Assembly (NCBI GenBank): GCA_001683735.1
Contig: LUGG01000022.1
Location: 682,001-746,000, forward strand
DNA: 64,000 bases
Origin: Grifola frondosa
Taxonomy: Eukaryota > Basidiomycota > Agaricomycetes > Polyporales > Grifolaceae
Direction: 5' to 3'
Of this stretch, positions 62,739-64,000 are shown piece after piece. The notes under the pieces are model-generated. The model saw nothing but the letters and a program-made list of their open reading frames with translations. It was not told the origin of the DNA and made no database searches. Within the stretch, counting starts at the first letter, position 1; every line of letters begins with the position of its first letter. The translations under genes and the position numbers were made by a program.

Positions 62739-64000
62739 AAATGACGCACTCAACGCAGGGCACGCAGAAGATGGTATGGGCGAGTTTGACAATCAGCAAG
62801 CTCTGGCGCCAAAACCGAAGAAAAAGCGTGCTTCTGGCGACGATCTTGCGGGCAATACAATTTTCGAGGAAGAACGCGGACTGTGCGTACTCCGTCAACA
62901 AAGCAACTTCAAAATAGTACGTGGTATAATTTTTAAGGTGGTCGCTTCTAATTTAAACTGTCACTGCGGCAGACCAAGAGAAGGACGACCACAAAGATAT
63001 CGAGATTGAACAACTTCACAAGCAGCTAAACAAGTACAAGAAACGAATCGCGATCATGTCAACTGCTTCACCCCGACACACGGAGGATGACTTTGACCAG
63101 CTACCGGTAGAAAGCGAGGAAGAAGATGAACCTCAGCCGCTGGCTAATCTTCATTCATCTGTAAGTGCATTCATTTATTATATTGTACAGCCTCCTCTCA
63201 GCCTCTAATCCTATTTAGATACGGAGAGGTATTCCGATCACTCCAGCTACTGCGGGCGACAAGCTCAAAATTCAAATTCTGCGCACCACCTTCCATTGAA
63301 AAGGCAAGGTGACCAACAAGAATTCTCGTCACCCACTCCACATGACAATCTTCAAGCTCGACGCAACCTCACCATGGACTCCACAGCCCCCCCTGGCGAG
63401 ACGCCTTCAATCCGTCGCTCTGTTCCTCTCGGCGAGACATCTTCAAGAGAGAGTTCACCACTTACAGATCATCGCAGCGACATCATCCTTGAAAATTCCT
63501 CTCTCCCGCCTTCTCATTCCTTGAGCATGACAACGCTCAAGGTCGCACCTTTTCGCTCCAACCAACCACCTAGCGGACGTGCAAAGGCCTTTGATTATGT
63601 TGACGATGTCAAGGTGCTCCTTCTCAATGCCATTAGAATATTTGAATGCTACATCTACACAATTAATCCTTTTCCGAGCGCACAAGAGCAGGAGCAGTGG
63701 GCACAGAATATCTGGGCGATGGTGACGCGGGAAGATGGACAACACTACGTGTTGTCGGATCGGATGACTACTATTGTAAGTTCGTTGTATTCTAACACTG
63801 CGCGCAACACTCAAATAATTTGCTTGCTATAGATCAAGGCTCGAAAGTCGAACGCGCGAGGGGATGTTGTGGATTTGGCTCGCCCGTTGACACAGCAAGC
63901 GTATGGCTTTGTCCTCGGCAGTGAAACAAAAGGCACGGAGCGCAAGAACGTTCGACGCTACCAGAATCTCACGGATGACTCAGCTTTCCATTACAAGGTG
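62739..64000 (+). CDS. DUF6532-domain protein (3' end beyond window)
   Basis: The ATG at 62739 (MTHSTQGTQK) precedes, after a probable one-base slip, NQQALAPKPKKKRASGDDLA. A coiled coil follows near 62980 (IEIEQLHKQLNKYKKRIAIM), then acidic and Ser/Pro-rich linkers. The DUF6532 domain begins near 63590: VLLLNAIRIFECYIYTINPF, AQEQEQWAQNIWAMV, and after an intron at 63776-63832 RKSNARGDVVDLARPLTQQA, then YGFVLGSETKGTERKNVRRY. The domain continues past the window. The family is large in Agaricomycetes, often beside transposons, with no known function. It is divergent from Plavaka 2, an arrangement like that of the DUF6532-like gene and Plavaka 1. Confidence 0.65.

Overview
The window looks like nuclear DNA from a mushroom-forming basidiomycete (Agaricomycetes). 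Genes are dense and broken by many short GT-AG introns of about 50-60 bp. The families include DUF6533 membrane proteins, DUF6532-type proteins, Plavaka transposases and a fungal THI6 fusion. No rRNA, secure tRNA, CRISPR or bacterial-type operon is visible. All calls come from reading translations by eye, so family names are by recognition and not by search.

Positions 1-33,650 are mostly core chromosome. In order they hold Rap1 (telomere protein), a phytanoyl-CoA dioxygenase-like enzyme, THI6 (thiamine synthesis), a DUF6533 membrane protein, a second multipass membrane protein, a damaged SUR7/PalI-like gene, a Ser/Pro-rich protein, a TAPT1/EMP65 ER membrane protein, an F-box-like protein, SMC3 (cohesin) and two unrecognised proteins. 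Several conserved genes, SMC3 above all, carry repeated one-base deletions that move the conserved reading frame. This looks more like uncorrected sequencing error than gene decay, and frames elsewhere should be read with that in mind.

Positions 33,650-64,000 are a stack of mobile DNA, read here as insertions inside insertions. (0) A transposon-type gene is split into a left half (33.87-35.27 kb) and a right half (57.9-59.4 kb). (1) Between the halves, bounded by inverted copies of GATTCACAGT, lies a candidate element with three genes: an XPG/GEN1-type nuclease with four SUMO-interaction-like motifs, a tyrosine recombinase, and a SAP-domain protein divergent from the recombinase. (2) The nuclease is itself split by a 15.6 kb insertion with a 5 bp CAAAA duplication. 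Deleting that insertion restores the nuclease frame exactly. (3) The 15.6 kb block carries a DUF6532-like gene, a Plavaka transposase gene and relics of host genes (mitochondrial DNA polymerase, PAG1/Tao3, trehalose-6-phosphate synthase). (4) An intron of that Plavaka gene holds 2.6 kb of STE20-type kinase sequence, itself interrupted by an MFS transporter fragment.

To the right are a second Plavaka gene on the minus strand and a DUF6532 gene that runs off the window. The most interesting unit is the nuclease / tyrosine recombinase / SAP cassette, about 7 kb once the 15.6 kb block is removed. It has the layout of a self-contained mobile element that I cannot match to a named family.
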